Shown: positions 17,672 to 25,894, counted from the first letter of the stretch. The stretch: DNA of 59,188 nt from Chitinophagaceae bacterium UBA2791 (GCA_002352105.1 DEHV01000017.1:40950-100137), one strand, 5' to 3'. Translations and numbers: made by a program. Notes: a model not told the origin generated them from the letters alone.

Positions 17672-18445
17672 TTACTTCCCTGTAAATACAGGCTTCCTTT
17701 TTTCCAGGAAAGCGGTCTTACCTTCCTGCATATCAGCGGTGGCAAAACAATCGCCAAACGCCTTTGCCTCTACTTCATAGCCATTCTGCTGCTCATCGTG
17801 CACGGCGTTTGCCGCGGCGATGACCCAGCCCACGGCCAGCGGGGCCCTGGTATTGATCAGCTGCAGCAGTTCTTTTGTTTTCGGCAGCAGCTCATCCTGC
17901 GCATATACATGATTGACCAACCCGTATTGCAGCGCTGTTGCCGCGTCGATGATGGATCCCGTCATCAGCAGTTCCATGGCCCTACCCTTGCCGATCAATT
18001 GCGTAAGGCGCTGCGTGCCCCCATATCCCGGAACCAGACCCAGGTTCACCTCAGGCTGCCCGAACCGGGCGTTCTCGGAAGCTACCCTGAAGTGACAGGC
18101 CATGGCCAGTTCGCATCCGCCCCCCAGCGCAAATCCGTTTACGGCGGCGATCACCGGTTTGGGCGAGCGTTCTATCTTAAAGAACACATCGAGCCCTTTT
18201 TTAGCAATGGCCATGCCTTCTTCGCGGCTTCCCGTCAACTCCGATATATCCGCGCCCGCCGCGAAAGCCTTTGTTCCGGCGCCGGTCAGGATGATCGATC
18301 TTACTTCTTTATTTGCCAGCGCTTCATCTATCGCCAATCCCAGTTCGGTCATCAGGAGATTATTGATGGCGTTCAGCTTGTCGGGCCTGTTAATAGTAAT
18401 GACAAGGATATTGTTCTCAAGCGCTGTTAATAAGGTCTGGTACAT
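17672..18445 (-). CDS. Enoyl-CoA hydratase/isomerase family protein
   Basis: 257-residue crotonase-fold enzyme. Oxyanion-hole motifs: FAAGADISEL and AVNGFALGGGCELAMA. The two catalytic glutamates of true hydratases are placed as expected, in GGGCELAMAC and FGQPEVNLGL, followed by VPGYGGTQRL. This combination fits hydration of short-chain trans-2-enoyl-CoA in fatty-acid or amino-acid breakdown. It sits 39 bases after the B12-binding mutase subunit on the same strand, so both may form an operon for branched or odd-chain acyl-CoA metabolism. The exact substrate is not determinable. Confidence 0.9.
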   Translation of the reverse strand: MYQTLLTALENNILVITINRPDKLNAINNLLMTELGLAIDEALANKEVRSIILTGAGTKAFAAGADISELTGSREEGMAIAKKGLDVFFKIERSPKPVIAAVNGFALGGGCELAMACHFRVASENARFGQPEVNLGLVPGYGGTQRLTQLIGKGRAMELLMTGSIIDAATALQYGLVNHVYAQDELLPKTKELLQLINTRAPLAVGWVIAAANAVHDEQQNGYEVEAKAFGDCFATADMQEGKTAFLEKRKPVFTGK

Positions 18446-18484
18446 AAGGAATATTTAATGTTGTTCATCAATGGCGCCGCATGG

Positions 18485-18904
18485 TTAAAAATTGCGGCGT
18501 TCTGCTGCCCAGTTTCGTATATACCCGGCAATTTCAGCGGTATTTGTTCCGGGAGGAAAGAGTTTGCCCACGCCAAGATCCTGCAAGGTTTTGCGGTCTT
18601 CTTCCGGGATGATACCGCCCCCCGTTACCAACACGTCGTCCATCTGTTTTTCCTTCATCAGCGCCATCAGCTTTGGGAAAACGGTCATGTGCGCGCCGCT
18701 GAGGATGCTGATGCCAATAGCGTCGACATCTTCCTGTAAGGCTGCGTTGACCACCATTTCGGGGGTCTGCCGCAATCCGGTATAGATCACTTCCATTCCC
18801 GCATCCCGGAGGGAGGCGGCGATGACCTTTGCTCCGCGGTCGTGCCCGTCGAGGCCTATCTTGGCGACCAGTACGCGGATCGGACGATTTAGTGCATGTG
18901 TCAT
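18485..18904 (-). CDS. Stand-alone B12-binding subunit of an acyl-CoA mutase
   Basis: 139 residues; equals only the C-terminal cobalamin-binding domain of methylmalonyl-CoA mutase. The base-off/His-on motif is intact: KIGLDGHDRGAKVI, with D19, H21 and G24, then GLRQTPEMVVNAALQEDVD, GISILSGAHM and VTGGGIIP for the nucleotide tail. A separate small subunit is typical of split mutases (methylmalonyl-, ethylmalonyl- or isobutyryl-CoA mutase); the catalytic TIM-barrel subunit is not in the window. It lies directly upstream of an enoyl-CoA hydratase gene. The epimerase at 2672-3073 would supply its substrate if it is a methylmalonyl-CoA mutase. Confidence 0.9.
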   Translation of the reverse strand: MTHALNRPIRVLVAKIGLDGHDRGAKVIAASLRDAGMEVIYTGLRQTPEMVVNAALQEDVDAIGISILSGAHMTVFPKLMALMKEKQMDDVLVTGGGIIPEEDRKTLQDLGVGKLFPPGTNTAEIAGYIRNWAAERRNF

Positions 18905-19039
18905 AATTTGTTTTCAGCGATTGAAGGCAACCCCCTTGCGAGGGTCGTCCCTGCTAATGTTAATAAGCCGGTTTATATGAACGGGGCGGTTATCATGATA
19001 TGGTCTCTTCTTCCGCCTATTTTATAATGAGTCCGGCCA

Positions 19040-20563
19040 TCATAATGAGCCGATGGTTGATTGGATCCTTTTGATGGTTTCTTCCTTTCCAATCAAGGCG
19101 GCGATATCGAAAACGCCGGGACCCGTTTTTGATCCCGCCAGCATAATGCGCAGCGGCATCAGCGCGTCGCCCGGTTTTATATTCCGGGCAGCGGCAAGAT
19201 CCTTGAAATCCTTTTCCAGCTCCGGCGCGCTCCATTCGGTTATCGCGCCGCTCCGGCCGATCCAATCCACAAACAGCGCTTTCTTTTCTTCATTCCATTT
19301 TGCCCTGATGGCGTCCAGGTCGTACGCTGCCGGCGTTTCGAAAAAGAAATGGCTGTTCGGCCAAAGCTCTTCCAGGAACACGCACCGTTCTTTAATCAGT
19401 CCGGCTACCTTGACCGCAAGCGCTTTAGGGGCGCTTATCTTTCTTTCATTCAGTATGTCCATCAGCTTGCCGGCTATCCATTCGTCGCTGCTTCTTTTGA
19501 TCCATTCGTGGTTAAACCATTTTGCCTTTTCATAATTGAATTTGGCGCCGGCCTTGTGCACGCGGTCTATCGAGAATTTTTCCGTCAGCTCTTCTTTGGT
19601 GAAGATCTCCTGGGCCGATCCGTCATTCCATCCCAGCAAGGCCAGCATATTGATAAAGGCTTCGGGAAGAAATCCCCTTTCCCTGAATCCCCTGGTAAGC
19701 TCTCCTGTAGCCGGATCCTTCCAGTCCATCGCAAATACGGGGAAGCCTAACCGCTCCCCATCGCGTTTGCTCAGCTTTCCTTTTCCATCGGGTTTTAATA
19801 TCAGCGGAAGATGCGCCCATTGCGGCATTTCAGCTTCCCATCCCAGGTATTTCCATAATAATATATGGACGGGCGAACTGCTAAGCCATTCTTCCCCCCG
19901 AAAAGCGTGGGTGATCTTCATCAGGTAGTCGTCTACCACCACAGCAAGATGATAGGTAGGCATGCCGTCGGCCTTAAGCAATACCTTGTCGTCCACCTGG
20001 CTGGTATTAAAACTGATCGTTCCCCGGATCATATCGGTAAAACGAATTTCCTCATTGTCGGGCATTTTGATCCGGATCACATAGGGCGTTTGTTTATCGA
20101 GCAGATCCGTTACCTCCGCGGCGCTCAGGGATTCGGAATTGCGCATCTTCTTTCTGAGCGCGGCATTGTATTGAGGCGAGGGATTTTCATCCGTCTTATA
20201 TTTTATGCGCATTTCTTCCAGTTCCGCCGGGGTGTCGAAAGCCGTATAGGCATGCCCGTCTTCCAACAGTTTTTCGGCATAGCGGCGGTAAAGCGCTTTC
20301 CGTTCGCTTTGCCGGTAAGGGCCATAGGGGCCGCCGGCAGCCGGACTTTCATCCGGGGCGATCCCGCACCATTCCAGGCAGTCCTGGATATACTGTTCCG
20401 CGCCCGCAACATACCGGTTCTGATCGGTATCTTCTATCCGCAGAATAAAATCGCCCTGGTGATGTCTTGCAAACAGATAATTATATAGCGCCGTCCGCAC
20501 GCCGCCCAGGTGTAAGCCTCCTGTGGGACTGGGCGCAAACCTTACCCTTATTTTTTTCTGCAT
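19040..20563 (-). CDS. gltX: Glutamate--tRNA ligase
   Basis: 507-residue class I aminoacyl-tRNA synthetase that charges tRNA-Glu. The HIGH-type motif appears in RFAPSPTGGLHLGGVRTAL, followed by LRIEDTDQNR; the KMSKS-type loop is KGKLSKRDGERLG at about residues 262-274. The C-terminal anticodon-binding helical domain ends with the usual LIGKEETIKRI. The length is at the upper end of the bacterial range, as in other Bacteroidota. A divergent promoter region of 109 bases separates it from the deacetylase gene. A CCATC/GATGG stem overlaps its 3' end. Confidence 0.95.
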   Translation of the reverse strand: MQKKIRVRFAPSPTGGLHLGGVRTALYNYLFARHHQGDFILRIEDTDQNRYVAGAEQYIQDCLEWCGIAPDESPAAGGPYGPYRQSERKALYRRYAEKLLEDGHAYTAFDTPAELEEMRIKYKTDENPSPQYNAALRKKMRNSESLSAAEVTDLLDKQTPYVIRIKMPDNEEIRFTDMIRGTISFNTSQVDDKVLLKADGMPTYHLAVVVDDYLMKITHAFRGEEWLSSSPVHILLWKYLGWEAEMPQWAHLPLILKPDGKGKLSKRDGERLGFPVFAMDWKDPATGELTRGFRERGFLPEAFINMLALLGWNDGSAQEIFTKEELTEKFSIDRVHKAGAKFNYEKAKWFNHEWIKRSSDEWIAGKLMDILNERKISAPKALAVKVAGLIKERCVFLEELWPNSHFFFETPAAYDLDAIRAKWNEEKKALFVDWIGRSGAITEWSAPELEKDFKDLAAARNIKPGDALMPLRIMLAGSKTGPGVFDIAALIGKEETIKRIQSTIGSL

Positions 20564-20594
20564 ATCCGCAAATATACTGAATGGAAAATTGTGT

Positions 20595-20618
20595 CCGCAG
20601 CCATTCCTCGCGCTGCGG
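20595..20618. repeat. Inverted repeat in the gltX/deacetylase divergent region
   Basis: CCGCAGC (20595-20601) and GCTGCGG (20612-20618), a perfect 7-bp repeat separated by 10 bases. It lies 32 bases before the gltX start on the reverse strand and just upstream of the deacetylase promoter, so it could be an operator or an mRNA leader hairpin. Confidence 0.35.
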
Positions 20619-20621
20619 ATA

Positions 20622-20655
20622 TTGCCTCCGCAGCCAAAAGCTTTCGATATATTTG
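20622..20655 (+). promoter_or_regulatory. Promoter for the polysaccharide deacetylase gene
   Basis: The -7 box TATATTTG (20648-20655) matches TAnnTTTG exactly, and a TTG at 20622-20624 lies 23 bases upstream, at the long end of the usual -33 spacing. An AGGAGG ribosome site (20659-20664) follows, eight bases before the ATG at 20673. A strong Shine-Dalgarno sequence is uncommon in this phylum. Confidence 0.55.
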
Positions 20656-20672
20656 TACAGGAGGCAACCGCT

Positions 20673-21311
20673 ATGTTCTACCTGACTAAAACGCCATGGG
20701 CAGTAAAAAAAATGCTACCGGGTTATACCTGGAGCATTCCCACCAAAGAAAAAAAGATCTACCTGAGTTTTGACGACGGTCCCCATCCCGTAGCGACGCC
20801 CTTTGTATTGGACGCCCTGCGCCAGTTTAGCGCCAAAGCTAGTTTTTTTTGTATCGGCAAGAATGTTAAGGCCTATCCCGATATATACAAAAGGATAATC
20901 CAGGAAGGGCACCGGACGGGGAACCATACCTTCCATCACCTGAACGGACGAAAATCGACCAGCGAAGAATATATCCGGGATATCCTGGACGCCAGGAAAT
21001 ATATAGACAGCAATTTGTTCCGGCCGCCCTATGGCAGGATCAGCAGGTTCCAGGCCAGACTATTGACCGCTTCCGAGAATCCGCGGCAGGAAGCGGTTTT
21101 TCGGGTGATCATGTGGGATGTGCTGAGCGGGGATTTCGACATGAAGATCAGTCCCGAAAAATGCGCGGAAAATGTAACGCGGAATGCGGGACCCGGCTCT
21201 ATCGTGGTTTTTCACGACAGCGAAAAGGCCTTCCCCAGGATGCGCGTCGCGCTTATGGAAACGCTGAATTTTTTTACGGGGCGCGGCTACCGGTTTGAGA
21301 CCATTCCCTGA
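20673..21311 (+). CDS. Polysaccharide deacetylase family protein
   Basis: 212-residue NodB-homology enzyme. It begins MFYLTKTPWAVKKMLPGYTW, typical of a short Bacteroidota group. Motif 1 is LSFDDGPHP (general base and metal Asp), motif 2 is TGNHTFHH (the two metal histidines), motif 3 is FRPPYGRI and motif 5 is IVVFHDSEKA. These give a metal-dependent N- or O-deacetylase acting on GlcNAc polymers or peptidoglycan. There is no obvious signal peptide, only a weakly hydrophobic N-terminus, so the location is unsure. The ATG at 20673 was chosen because it is preceded by AGGAGG; an upstream open stretch overlaps gltX and is not coding-like. Confidence 0.9.
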   Translation: MFYLTKTPWAVKKMLPGYTWSIPTKEKKIYLSFDDGPHPVATPFVLDALRQFSAKASFFCIGKNVKAYPDIYKRIIQEGHRTGNHTFHHLNGRKSTSEEYIRDILDARKYIDSNLFRPPYGRISRFQARLLTASENPRQEAVFRVIMWDVLSGDFDMKISPEKCAENVTRNAGPGSIVVFHDSEKAFPRMRVALMETLNFFTGRGYRFETIP

Positions 21312-21720
21312 AGACAACTTTCTCCCGATCCTGTAACTGCTTGCTGGTCCGCCATCCGCCCGGCTCCTGCCGGCCTGCGTTTGCGGTACTTTCCGATACC
21401 GGAAAAGGGTAGCCGCGAACAGTCAGGAGCGCGTTGAATCAGGTATAAATAACAGCAAGCGATCTGCAGACTCCCGCCGGATCACGCGCCCATAGGCTTT
21501 TCCGTTCCGGGCTCGTTTGCCGGGTCGTTCTTCGATCGGCCTCGGAAATGCTTGGATCCGGATCAGCGAAAGCGATCATTAGCCGCTTCGTTTGGAAAAC
21601 AACGACCTGGAATAAACGCTGATAGAGGAAGCCGGAAAGACGTGTTGAATGGATGGGGATTGTGTGCAGGCGGAGCTTAAAGACAAGCCTGTCGGGCTTA
21701 TAGAAGGGTATAAATAAGTT
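21312..21720. other. Intergenic region with possible small RNA
   Basis: About 410 GC-rich bases after the deacetylase with no reading frame of note. It ends at a strong intrinsic terminator (21721-21750), so it may be a long 3' UTR or an independent small RNA. I did not recognise RNase P, tmRNA, SRP or 6S signatures in it. A small stem AAGCC/GGCTT is seen about 35 bases before the terminator. Confidence 0.4.
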
Positions 21721-21750
21721 GGGCCGGGGTAGACACCCTGGCCCGTTTTT
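21721..21750 (+). terminator. Strong intrinsic terminator
   Basis: GGGCC-G-GGGT, loop AGAC, then ACCC-T-GGCCC: a 10-bp stem with one G-T wobble, closed by a tetraloop and followed by GTTTTT. This is the best classical terminator in the window. It stands 410 bases past the nearest forward gene. Confidence 0.85.
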
Positions 21751-21972
21751 AATCCGTACCCTATGAAAACTGCTTTAAAGGTAGGATTTTTTTAAATAGC
21801 GCAAAGTAATTTCTGTAAGCCTGTTTTTCGGTATCAAAATGGCGTTTTTACGGGTGTGCGGACCGCCGGCGCGGGCAAATGCCGAAGTCGAATTTGAATT
21901 GCGGCCAGGCCGGAAAAGCATTTCCTACCTTTGCAGGATCGCCATGGCTTGGTTGTTGTGTAATCGCCGATT

Positions 21973-22743
21973 ATGAAAGAAAACAAACTGATAGATACGC
22001 ATGCCCATTTATACCTGGAAGAGTTTTCTGCCGATCTTCCCGAGATCATGCGCCGGAGCGACCAGGAAGGGGTCGACCGGATATACCTGCCGGCGATCGA
22101 CAGCGCGCATCACGACAGTATGCTGAAGCTGGAGGCGCAGTATCCCGGCAAATGCCTGCCCATGATGGGACTTCATCCCTGCTATGTAAAAGAAAATTAT
22201 GAGCAGGAGTTGCGGAAGGTGGAAGAGGCTCTTGCAAAAAGAGCTTTTGCCGCGGTGGGGGAGATCGGCCTGGATTATTATTGGGACAGGAATTTTGATA
22301 AGGAGCAGGAGCTGGCTTTCGAGCGGCAGATCATGCTGTCGCTTCAATATGCCGTGCCCATTGTGGTCCATTCCAGGAATGCGACGGAAGAGTGTATCTG
22401 GATAGTGAGGAAGCATGCCGGGGTAACGGGCATTTTTCATTGTTTTTCGGGGAGCGTCGCACAGGCGCAGGAGATCATCGGGCTGGGAATGTACCTGGGC
22501 ATCGGGGGCGTGGTCACCTATAAGAATTCGGGATTGGCGGAAACCGTTGCGGCGGTTCCGCTGGAGCATATTGTATTGGAAACCGATGCGCCCTATCTTA
22601 GTCCGGTTCCTTTGCGGGGAAAAAGAAATGAGAGCAGCTATTTAAAATATATCGTCAAAAAAATAGCCGAGGTCAAGGGTATGGAAGAAGAGGACGTCGC
22701 CGCCATTACTACGGAGAATGCGTTAAAGGTCTTTCGCGGCTGA
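21973..22743 (+). CDS. tatD: TatD-family metal-dependent hydrolase
   Basis: 256-residue TIM-barrel hydrolase of the TatD/YcfH group, a metal-dependent DNase or D-aminoacyl-tRNA-type deacylase. Metal and catalytic residues are all visible: HxH in DTHAHLYLEEF, E in VGEIGLDYYW, H in VVHSRNA, H in FHCFSGS, and the late Asp in LETDAPYLSPVP. The length is the family norm (about 255-265). The 222 bases after its stop carry no gene before the tRNA promoter. The physiological substrate of the family is still debated. Confidence 0.92.
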   Translation: MKENKLIDTHAHLYLEEFSADLPEIMRRSDQEGVDRIYLPAIDSAHHDSMLKLEAQYPGKCLPMMGLHPCYVKENYEQELRKVEEALAKRAFAAVGEIGLDYYWDRNFDKEQELAFERQIMLSLQYAVPIVVHSRNATEECIWIVRKHAGVTGIFHCFSGSVAQAQEIIGLGMYLGIGGVVTYKNSGLAETVAAVPLEHIVLETDAPYLSPVPLRGKRNESSYLKYIVKKIAEVKGMEEEDVAAITTENALKVFRG

Positions 22744-22915
22744 GCGATCGGCGAACCCTTGTTTGGGGTAGATCGTTAAACGCCCATCGGCAAAGCGCTG
22801 CCGGAAAGGAGTAGGGGCGACGGTAGCGTTGGCGAGGATCTTTCAATTGTCATTGGTTAGGCCCTGCCCTTGGCGCCGGCTCTGTTTCGATGATATTTGG
22901 TCGCTTATAAAAATA

Positions 22916-22947
22916 TTCGGTATCTATAGGTTGATAACGTATTTTTG
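22916..22947 (+). promoter_or_regulatory. Promoter of tRNA-Ser
   Basis: The -7 box TATTTTTG (22940-22947) matches TAnnTTTG, with a -33-like TTCG (22916-22919) 20 bases upstream. The tRNA 5' end is 18 bases past the -7 box. Confidence 0.6.
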
Positions 22948-22965
22948 CGGCCCTGCTAAAAATCA

Positions 22966-23052
22966 GGAGAGGTGTCCGAGTGGCTGAAGGAGCACGCCTG
23001 GAAAGTGTGTATAGGGGAAACTCTATCGCGGGTTCGAATCCCGCCCTCTCCG
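22966..23052 (+). tRNA. tRNA-Ser (anticodon GGA)
   Basis: 87-nt class II tRNA. The acceptor GGAGAGG pairs with CCTCTCC and the discriminator base is G at 23052. The D-arm begins TCCGAGTGGCTGAAGGA. The anticodon stem is CACGC/GTGTG with loop CTGGAAA; the anticodon GGA (23000-23002) reads UCC and UCU. The long variable arm (TAGGG/CTCTA) is typical of tRNA-Ser, and the T-arm is GCGGG-TTCGAAT-CCCGC. The CCA end is not encoded. Confidence 0.97.
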
Positions 23053-23053
23053 C
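23037..23053 (+). repeat. Direct repeat copy 1 (tRNA-Ser 3' end)
   Basis: AATCCCGCCCTCTCCGC at the 3' end of the tRNA recurs exactly at 23227-23243, 190 bases downstream. Such repeats of a tRNA 3' end are what integration of a mobile element leaves behind, but no integrase lies between them. Confidence 0.5.
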
Positions 23054-23061
23054 AAACCAAT

Positions 23062-23090
23062 AAATGACCCGCGATAGCGGGCATTTTTGT
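23062..23090 (+). terminator. tRNA-Ser terminator
   Basis: AAATG, a bulged A, CCCGC, loop GATA, GCGGG and CATTT form a 10-bp stem followed by TTGTTTT. It begins 10 bases after the tRNA and is a convincing intrinsic terminator. Confidence 0.85.
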
Positions 23091-23226
23091 TTTCAGGAGC
23101 GTGCAAAGCTTGCTTTGCTAAGCGGATGAAAATAAAAATGCGAGGCGCGTAGCGCCAGCATTTATTGTTTTAAGCCCCCCATTTCGGGATCGCCGCAGGC
23201 AATCCCGAAATGCACCCGCCGCAGGC

Positions 23227-23243
23227 AATCCCGCCCTCTCCGC
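23227..23243 (+). repeat. Direct repeat copy 2 (tRNA-Ser 3' end copy)
   Basis: Exact 17-base copy of the tRNA-Ser 3' end at 23037-23053, lying in the hairpin cluster. Possible att-site remnant. Confidence 0.5.
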
Positions 23244-23292
23244 CTTCGGTCGCTGAAGCGACCATTCGGACGCTTGCGCCAGAGCTTCAGCG

Positions 23293-23862
23293 TCGGCGCA
23301 CGTTTGGGCTACAACTGGTCGCCCGGAACAGTAAAGTGACGATACAATGGTATTGCCATCGCTGATGCTCCCAGCTTTGGTTACCAGGGACCTTACTTGA
23401 AAGTGGTATTCGGTATGGGCGCTAGGATCAGGGAACTGAAATGGAAATAAGCAAACGTTTGAATAGTAATCAGCTTCGACGAAACAATTTCTGAGATCGT
23501 TTCACTTCCTCAATGAGTTGTATTTCCTGTAGCAATTTTCCCGACTATCGCATATATAAGCCGCTACATTTTTCTGAATGGATTGCTTTTATAACTAACT
23601 GACTATGCTGTATTTAATTAAAGAGTAAGATTAAGTAGCGAGATTAAATGTTCGATAGGTTGTGGGCTTCCTTGTAAGTTGGTTTTCTTGAATATAACAG
23701 CTCCATTTTAAATTGTTTCTATCCTTTGTATTTTCAGAACTGATTAAGATGTTCATTGAAAATCATTCTTATTTTGGGTCATGGAACACAAAAACGCATT
23801 TAACATTGATTTCTTAACTTTGAATCTGCCTGGTCAAAACTGACCCGTTTTACATACGCCCT
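23293..23862. other. A/T-rich intergenic region
   Basis: 570 bases without a supportable gene, becoming visibly more A/T-rich than the preceding sequence. It holds a 10-bp palindrome CAAACGTTTG (23453-23462) that looks like a LacI-family half-site pair, and a good -7 box TAACTTTG (23815-23822) for the next gene. Confidence 0.5.
23815..23822 (+). promoter_or_regulatory. -7 box for the T9SS type-B gene
   Basis: TAACTTTG fits TAnnTTTG exactly, 40 bases before the ATG at 23863. The -33 region is poor. Confidence 0.5.
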
Positions 23863-25764
23863 ATGCGCCTTTCTTACAGGATTCTAATCTTAGCCATTCT
23901 CTTACCCTGTTGTGTAGGCGCACAACAGTTTCAGTCTATTCCGTCGCTTGCAGATCCTCCGGTTCTCTTTCATCAGTCTGTTCTACAGCAGTTGTTCGCG
24001 CCTGAATCCGATTGTACAAATAATATAGATGACAACGGTAATGGACTGACAGATCTCGAAGACTTTCACTGCTATTTCAACCCGGATAATTTCTACGGAG
24101 ATTGCAAGCCCTCAAAAGTCATCTGGGGATCAACAAGCTATGGCGTTTATTTCGTGAACGTCGAAAAAGGAACGTCAACATTTTTCCCTACATCCGTTCC
24201 GTCCGGGTTTACAGATCTTTCATGGTCTTCCGACGGTAAACTATATGCGTCAGGAACGGTGGGTAATATCTATTCAATTGACCCCCACACATTCGAGGCA
24301 ACCATCGTAGGGGATATTGAAGGTCATTATTTTACCAATGGCATGACCGGAGATAATAACGGAAACCTTATTGTGACTTCGTTTTACAGGCAATACAGCT
24401 GTAACATCCTTCGGTTTAATCCCGTTACCGGGACGTCAGAAATCATATTTCCTTTGTCCGATTATGGTCTGCATAGCGCGGGAGACATATGTTTCCTTAA
24501 CGGTTATTTATACGTTTCCTGTCTGGGTAACAAAATCGCAAAAATAAATCTTGCCACGAAGGAGTTCGAAGTAATTAAAATTAAGGACCCGCCTTTTAGG
24601 GACGACATGTATGAAGTCGGTAGCTTCGGTATGGTGACGCTCGGCGACGGTTACCTGTATATCTCCAATAACAGGACGAGTATCTATAAACTTGATCCAA
24701 ATACAGGCCAGGCAACGCCCTTTTATGATTTTGATGAGCTTGATGTACCCACCACCGGCTTTGCCGCTTATCCCGACATCTGCAACGCTCCCGGCTGCAG
24801 GGGAGAGGTGAAAATAGAAATTAATTCTCCACAGCCTTTCTGCTCCAATACCGGCGTAACACTTGAGGCAAAGGGTAGAGGCATTACGAACGCTCCCCTA
24901 TATACCTGGATATTACCTGATAAGTCGACCGTAGAGGGACAAATGATCACGGCCAGCGCGCAAGGAGAATATACCGTTAAATATCATCAGGCAAACGATA
25001 CATGCAGTATAACAAATTCAACAAGTATGGACATCATTCAGCATCCTTCGATATCATTAGGGAATGATACTGCTATATGTAAAAACGAGACCTATAATCT
25101 TAAACCTCGGGCCAGCCCCGGTATTACTAATTATCTGTGGCAGGATGGTACATTAACATCCAATTACGCGGTTTCAGATACGGGACAATACTATGTTACT
25201 GCCAGCAATACTTGCGGAATCGCTGCGGATACCATTCACATTTCGTATAAGCCAACGCCAGCTGTACAATTACGGACCGATACCGCCGTCTGCCAGTATT
25301 CTCATCTTGAACTTCATAACCTGGAGACAAACAATTTTACCGTTAACTACAGGTGGTCTACAGGAGAAACGAGCAATATCATACGAGCGTATCAACCCGG
25401 CGTATACTGGCTTGATGTGTTTGGCGTGTGTATGGAAGATAAAGTTCGCGACTCTGTGGTAATAACCAGAAAAATCGACGATTGTGAATGTTTTCTCATG
25501 GTTCCCAATGCCTTTACGCCGAATAGCGATGGGGTGAACGATAGGTTTATGATGAGCTCGGAATGTGTTGTAAAAGGAACTTTACGGATATACAACCGCT
25601 GGGGAGAGTTAGTATACTCCACTACTGACGTTTTGAATGGCTGGAATGGCATGAAAGGCGCTAATGTCCAGCCCTCCGGTTTGTATATATATGTAGTCAC
25701 TTACGAATACGAGGGAAGACCCGGCGTATTCAGGAAAAACGGAACAATTCATTTGATCCATTGA
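23863..25764 (+). CDS. Secreted protein with gliding-motility-type (T9SS type B) C-terminal domain
   Basis: 633 residues. Signal peptide about 1-20 (ILLPCCVGAQ). Residues about 50-70 contain a Ca-binding-like loop, DCTNNIDDNGNGLTDLEDF. Residues about 85-315 have propeller-like repeats (KVIWGSTSYGVYFVN, KLYASGTVGNIYSIDP, GYLYISNNRTSIYKLDP). Residues about 320-545 hold two or three Ig-like units typical of CHU-type proteins. The C-terminal about 90 residues (VPNAFTPNSDGVNDRF, IYNRWGELVY, PSGLYIYVV, GTIHLIH) are the gliding-motility-associated C-terminal domain that targets T9SS export. Base composition is lower in GC than neighbouring housekeeping genes. Likely a surface adhesin-like protein; ligand unknown. 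Confidence 0.87.
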   Translation: MRLSYRILILAILLPCCVGAQQFQSIPSLADPPVLFHQSVLQQLFAPESDCTNNIDDNGNGLTDLEDFHCYFNPDNFYGDCKPSKVIWGSTSYGVYFVNVEKGTSTFFPTSVPSGFTDLSWSSDGKLYASGTVGNIYSIDPHTFEATIVGDIEGHYFTNGMTGDNNGNLIVTSFYRQYSCNILRFNPVTGTSEIIFPLSDYGLHSAGDICFLNGYLYVSCLGNKIAKINLATKEFEVIKIKDPPFRDDMYEVGSFGMVTLGDGYLYISNNRTSIYKLDPNTGQATPFYDFDELDVPTTGFAAYPDICNAPGCRGEVKIEINSPQPFCSNTGVTLEAKGRGITNAPLYTWILPDKSTVEGQMITASAQGEYTVKYHQANDTCSITNSTSMDIIQHPSISLGNDTAICKNETYNLKPRASPGITNYLWQDGTLTSNYAVSDTGQYYVTASNTCGIAADTIHISYKPTPAVQLRTDTAVCQYSHLELHNLETNNFTVNYRWSTGETSNIIRAYQPGVYWLDVFGVCMEDKVRDSVVITRKIDDCECFLMVPNAFTPNSDGVNDRFMMSSECVVKGTLRIYNRWGELVYSTTDVLNGWNGMKGANVQPSGLYIYVVTYEYEGRPGVFRKNGTIHLIH

Positions 25765-25865
25765 TAAAAGGGAAAGCGAACGAGTATTGAATGTCTCTTG
25801 CAGGAACGATTACGATCGCGCCGGCCGAAAAGCCTAGGTTGGCTTTCAACCTTTCCTGGCCTTCG

Positions 25866-25894
25866 CCAGCCGTAGCCCGCAGGGCGTAGGCTGG
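25866..25894. terminator. Bidirectional terminator hairpin
   Basis: CCAGCC..GCCC-GCA-GGGC..GGCTGG with a GTA/GTA internal loop, between the convergent T9SS type-B and OmpA-domain genes, one base from the latter's stop codon. GATTAGTTTTTAAT follows on the forward strand. Confidence 0.65.

Larger units (their letters stand above)
23062..23292. repeat. Cluster of five hairpins downstream of tRNA-Ser
   Basis: After the tRNA terminator come GCAAAGC-TT-GCTTTGC (23103-23118), AAATGC..GGCGC-GTA-GCGCC..GCATTT (23136-23163), ATTTCGGGAT..ATCCCGAAAT (23181-23211, 10-bp perfect stem) and CGCTGAAGC..GCTTCAGCG (23251-23292, 9 bp). A 17-base word starting CGCCGCAGGC occurs twice (23191-23207 and 23217-23233). 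The density suggests extragenic palindromic repeats or decay of an inserted element. Confidence 0.6.

Noticed and set aside
17669..18430. A 253-codon forward frame opposite the enoyl-CoA hydratase
   Set aside because: Complement of a conserved crotonase gene; the forward product has no signature.
21762..21794. 10-codon mini-frame (MKTALKVGFF) just after the orphan terminator
   Set aside because: Too short and immediately downstream of a terminator; probably chance.
23160..23235. CRISPR-like repetition after the tRNA
   Set aside because: Only two 17-base copies with a 9-base gap, no regular spacers and no cas genes; better explained as palindromic extragenic repeats.
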